From: Eubacterium coprostanoligenes
GTDB taxonomy: Bacteria; Bacillota; Clostridia; Oscillospirales; Acutalibacteraceae
DNA: 64,000 nucleotides
Reading direction: 5' to 3'
Assembly (NCBI RefSeq): GCF_900167205.1
Contig: NZ_FUWW01000002.1
Coordinates: 62,001 to 126,000 of the forward strand
Each line of letters starts with the position of its first letter. Position 1 is the first letter of the stretch. Below, piece by piece: positions 62,015-64,000 of this stretch. Under the pieces are notes generated by a model. That model saw only the letters and a list, made by a program, of their open reading frames with translations, did no database searches and had not been told where the DNA came from. The position numbers were made by a program, and so were the translations under genes.

Positions 62015-62921
62015 AAATTATAGCTTTGTGTGCGAGCTGAACGGCACACGAATAGACAAGTTCTTAACTGAAAACATTGAGGATATTACTCGTTCCGCCG
62101 TGCAAAAAATCATTGATGAAAACAATGTAACCGTAAACGGTAAAACGGTTTCCAAGAATTATAAGTGCAAGGCAGGGGATAGCATTGAAGTTGTTGTTCC
62201 CGATGCCAAACCGCTTGAGGCTGTTGCACAAAATATTCCGATTGATATAGTTTTCGAGGACGAATATCTGCTTGTTGTCAACAAACCAAAGGGAATGGTT
62301 GTTCACCCTGCAAACGGCAATTCTGACGGCACTCTTGTCAATGCTTTGCTGTACCATTGCGGTGACAGCCTTTCGGGCATAAACGGGGTTATCCGACCGG
62401 GAATTGTGCATAGGATAGATAAGGACACTTCCGGACTTTTGATTGTTGCCAAAACCGACAAGGCTCACATCGGTCTTGCCGAGCAAATCAAGGAACACAG
62501 CTTTTCCCGTGCGTATGAGGCTGTGGTTTATGGTAATATTAAAGAGGACAGTGGCACGATTTGTCAGCCGATAGGCAGGGACAGTAAGGACAGAAAGAAA
62601 ATGGCAGTAACTATGAAGAATTCAAAGCCTGCCACAACTCATTATGAGGTCATCAAGAGATACGGTGATTTCACTCATGTAAGGTGCATTCTCGAAACGG
62701 GACGCACTCATCAAATCAGAGTGCATATGTCATATATCGGGCATCCTGTTGCGGGTGACCCCGTGTATGGTCCAAAAAAGGTTATAACTCGATTGAACGG
62801 TCAGTGCCTCCACGCAAAGCATATCGGATTCGTTCATCCTATAACCAATGAATACTTGGAGTTCGAAAGTGAATTGCCCGAATATTTCACATCATTTCTA
62901 AATTATCTTGAAAATAAATAA
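62007..62921 (+). CDS. rluD: RluA/RluD-family pseudouridine synthase
   Basis: A 304-residue enzyme with an N-terminal S4 RNA-binding domain (RIDKFLTENIEDITRSAVQK) and a catalytic domain with RPGIVHRIDKDTSGLLIVAKT, carrying the catalytic Asp, and GRTHQIRVHMSYIGHPVAGD. It makes pseudouridines in large-subunit rRNA. The exact target (RluD versus another RluA-type site) cannot be told from sequence. It overlaps lspA, a common pair. Confidence 0.9.
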   Translation: MAENYSFVCELNGTRIDKFLTENIEDITRSAVQKIIDENNVTVNGKTVSKNYKCKAGDSIEVVVPDAKPLEAVAQNIPIDIVFEDEYLLVVNKPKGMVVHPANGNSDGTLVNALLYHCGDSLSGINGVIRPGIVHRIDKDTSGLLIVAKTDKAHIGLAEQIKEHSFSRAYEAVVYGNIKEDSGTICQPIGRDSKDRKKMAVTMKNSKPATTHYEVIKRYGDFTHVRCILETGRTHQIRVHMSYIGHPVAGDPVYGPKKVITRLNGQCLHAKHIGFVHPITNEYLEFESELPEYFTSFLNYLENK

Positions 62922-62951
62922 CCGACAGATACTTATAATGTACCTGTCGGT
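62922..62951 (+). terminator. Terminator-like hairpin after rluD (first of a duplicate pair)
   Basis: CCGACAG-ATAC...GTAC-CTGTCGG begins at the rluD stop. Unlike the second copy at 63217, it lacks a T run; GGTTGAGCG, the edge of copy B, follows instead. Confidence 0.65.
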
Positions 62952-62952
62952 T

Positions 62953-63214
62953 GAGCGTGTCGAAAAAGTATTTTCGGCACGCTATAGATTGTTGAGAAAG
63001 GTTCTGAATTTCGTTTTCTTGCGAACATTGCTGTACGATGGTACCGCTTGTTCGCAAAAAACGAAAAACGCCAAAAATGCCGTAGGTTCGATACCTACGG
63101 CATTTTTAAAACCCCTCCGTCAACGCTTCGTGTTTCCACCTCCCCTTTCATCAATGGGAGGCATAATTCTGCTGATTATATTTGGCGTGTTTCAGGAGCT
63201 TTATCGACAGTCTG
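62953..63214 (-). repeat. Multi-hairpin intergenic repeat, copy B
   Basis: Fills the gap between convergent rluD and purB, in opposite orientation to copy A. On the plus strand in order: GCGTGTCGAAAA / TTTTCGGCACGC; the large stem TTTCGTTTTCTTGCGAACA / TGTTCGCAAAAAACGAAA enclosing GTACGATGGTAC; the 14-bp stem AAAAATGCCGTAGG / CCTACGGCATTTTT with loop TTCGATA (63073-63107); CAACGC-TTC-GTGTTT; CCTCCC / GGGAGG; and the end AGACTGTCGATAAAG read on the minus strand. Confidence 0.85.
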
Positions 63215-63216
63215 AA

Positions 63217-63251
63217 CCGACAGATACTTCAAGTACCTGTCGGCTTTTTTA
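63217..63251. terminator. Terminator of rluD/purB convergent junction (second of a duplicate pair)
   Basis: CCGACAG-A-TACTT / AAGTA-C-CTGTCGG followed by CTTTTTT. Nearly identical to the hairpin at 62922. Confidence 0.8.
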
Positions 63252-63255
63252 TTGA

Positions 63256-64000
63256 TTATACATTGATTTCAACATCTACACCAAGCAAATCCTTGTTTTC
63301 TTCAAGAATAGGATTGATGACTTCGTTCAAGAAATCAGCTGTTTGTTCAGGTGCTCTGCCAACAAAGTTAGCAGGCTTGAGAATAGCAAGGATTTCTTCC
63401 TTTGTAGTCATAAATGCAGGGTCTGCCGCAATTCTATCCACAAGGTCATTCTTGCCGCCTTCAACCTTAACAACAGCACCGGCTGCCATTGAGTGTTGAC
63501 GGATTTTCTCGTGGAGTTCCTGTCTGTCGCCACCCTTTTTAACAGCGTCCATCATAATGTTTTCTGTTGCCATAAACGGAAGTTCGCTCATAAGTCTTGC
63601 TTCAATAACCTTTGGATAAACAACAAGACCGCTTGTAACATTGATGTAAAGGTCAAGTATTCCGTCAATAGCAAGAAATGCTTCAGCAACGCTTACACGC
63701 TTGTTTGCGCTATCGTCAAGTGTTCTTTCAAACCATTGTGCAGAAGCTGTCCAAGCAGGATTGAGAGCGTCAATCATAACATATCTTGAAAGAGATGCAA
63801 TTCTTTCACTTCTCATAGGGTTTCTCTTGTAAGCCATAGCAGATGAACCGATTTGGTTCTTTTCAAACGGTTCTTCAATTTCCTTAAGATTTTGAAGAAG
63901 TCTCAAGTCGTTTGAGAATTTGCAACAACTTTGTGCAATGAGTGCAAGGCAGTTGCAAACGATGGTGTCAAGCTTTCTTGCATATGTTTGACCGCTTACA
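63256..64000 (-). CDS. purB: Adenylosuccinate lyase (5' part outside window)
   Basis: The C-terminal ~247 codons of a fumarase-superfamily lyase used twice in purine synthesis (SAICAR to AICAR, and adenylosuccinate to AMP). The open frame runs to the right edge. It reads VSGQTYARKLDTIV, LRLLQNLKEIEEPFEKNQ, then the signature GSSAMAYKRNPMRSERI with the catalytic Ser loop, and a helical C-terminal domain (MTTKEEILAILKPANFVGRA). It ends DVEINV. A start inside this region would remove essential parts, so it is taken as a truncated full-length gene. Confidence 0.93.
   Translation of the reverse strand, partial: VSGQTYARKLDTIVCNCLALIAQSCCKFSNDLRLLQNLKEIEEPFEKNQIGSSAMAYKRNPMRSERIASLSRYVMIDALNPAWTASAQWFERTLDDSANKRVSVAEAFLAIDGILDLYINVTSGLVVYPKVIEARLMSELPFMATENIMMDAVKKGGDRQELHEKIRQHSMAAGAVVKVEGGKNDLVDRIAADPAFMTTKEEILAILKPANFVGRAPEQTADFLNEVINPILEENKDLLGVDVEINV

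Noticed and set aside
63073-63107. tRNA gene suggested by a T-arm-like hairpin with loop TTCGATA
   Set aside because: No acceptor, D or anticodon arms can be formed around it; the stem is 14 bp and ends in A and T runs, and the same hairpin occurs in copy A inside the repeat.
63256-63906. Complete 216-residue lyase gene starting at TTG 63906
   Set aside because: The frame stays open to the window edge and continues to match adenylosuccinate lyase, so the gene is simply cut by the window.

Overview
The window looks like a chromosomal segment of a low-to-moderate-GC Gram-positive Clostridia bacterium, most likely of the Ruminococcus / Oscillospiraceae type. The basis is gene content: a CD1247-type acidic zinc-ribbon protein next to efp, an mia-mut block running into sepF, divIVA and ileS, ECF and NSS transporters, secreted CHAP-like and FIVAR-like surface proteins, and strong sigma-A promoters (TTGACA-17-TATAAT). 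UGA is a normal stop here (for example tyrA and aroB). The genus is inference. No rRNA, tRNA, CRISPR array, prophage or complete insertion sequence was found.

Layout. 1-3.2 kb (minus strand): a truncated membrane protein resembling a catalytically dead P-type ATPase, rlmB and an ECF transporter S component. 3.4-6.7 kb: two secreted cysteine-peptidase-like proteins around a small 85-codon gene with an unusual hairpin leader. 6.8-12.6 kb: rpsU, aroQ, efp, the acidic CD1247-type protein, a Ca/Na antiporter, a CapA-like protein, and glnA behind a promoter-terminator (attenuator) arrangement. 12.7-18.4 kb: a HAD phosphatase, a GH30-like glycosidase, a scrap of a MATE transporter, azlCD, an NSS transporter and ybaK. 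18.7-23.4 kb (minus): ddl, ywiB, argS and a radical SAM protein. 23.5-27.0 kb: a five-gene membrane cluster of unknown function containing a paralogous pair. 27.0-30.5 kb (minus): argG, argH and a left-handed beta-helix acyltransferase. 31.0-37.1 kb: a 1971-residue secreted protein followed by a 46-residue peptide gene. 37.3-45.7 kb: tyrA-aroB-aroA-aroC-pheA, then a VTT membrane protein, galK and a DgkB-like kinase. 45.7-47.3 kb: malQ (minus). 47.5-62.9 kb: a long co-directional run, miaB-ylbF-mutS-mutL-miaA-hlyD-yggS-sepF-divIVA-ileS-lspA-rluD. 63.3-64 kb: the C-terminal part of purB (minus).

How the genes work together. The aro block carries most steps from DAHP to prephenate-derived aromatic amino acids (aroQ lies apart at 7.1 kb), but aroA has an in-frame TGA at codon 30. 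argG and argH complete arginine from citrulline. The 47-63 kb run joins tRNA A37 modification, mismatch repair and division-site proteins. AzlCD, NSS, ECF and CaCA transporters serve nutrient and ion exchange.

Most unusual content. (1) A multi-hairpin intergenic repeat, one full copy at each of two convergent gene junctions 44 kb apart in opposite orientation, whose hairpins differ by compensatory base changes around an invariant tRNA-T-loop-like loop; a two-hairpin fragment lies between ileS and lspA. (2) The undescribed five-gene membrane cluster. (3) The short attenuator-like leader of glnA. (4) The nonsense codon in aroA. (5) The degenerate P-type-ATPase-like protein at the left edge.
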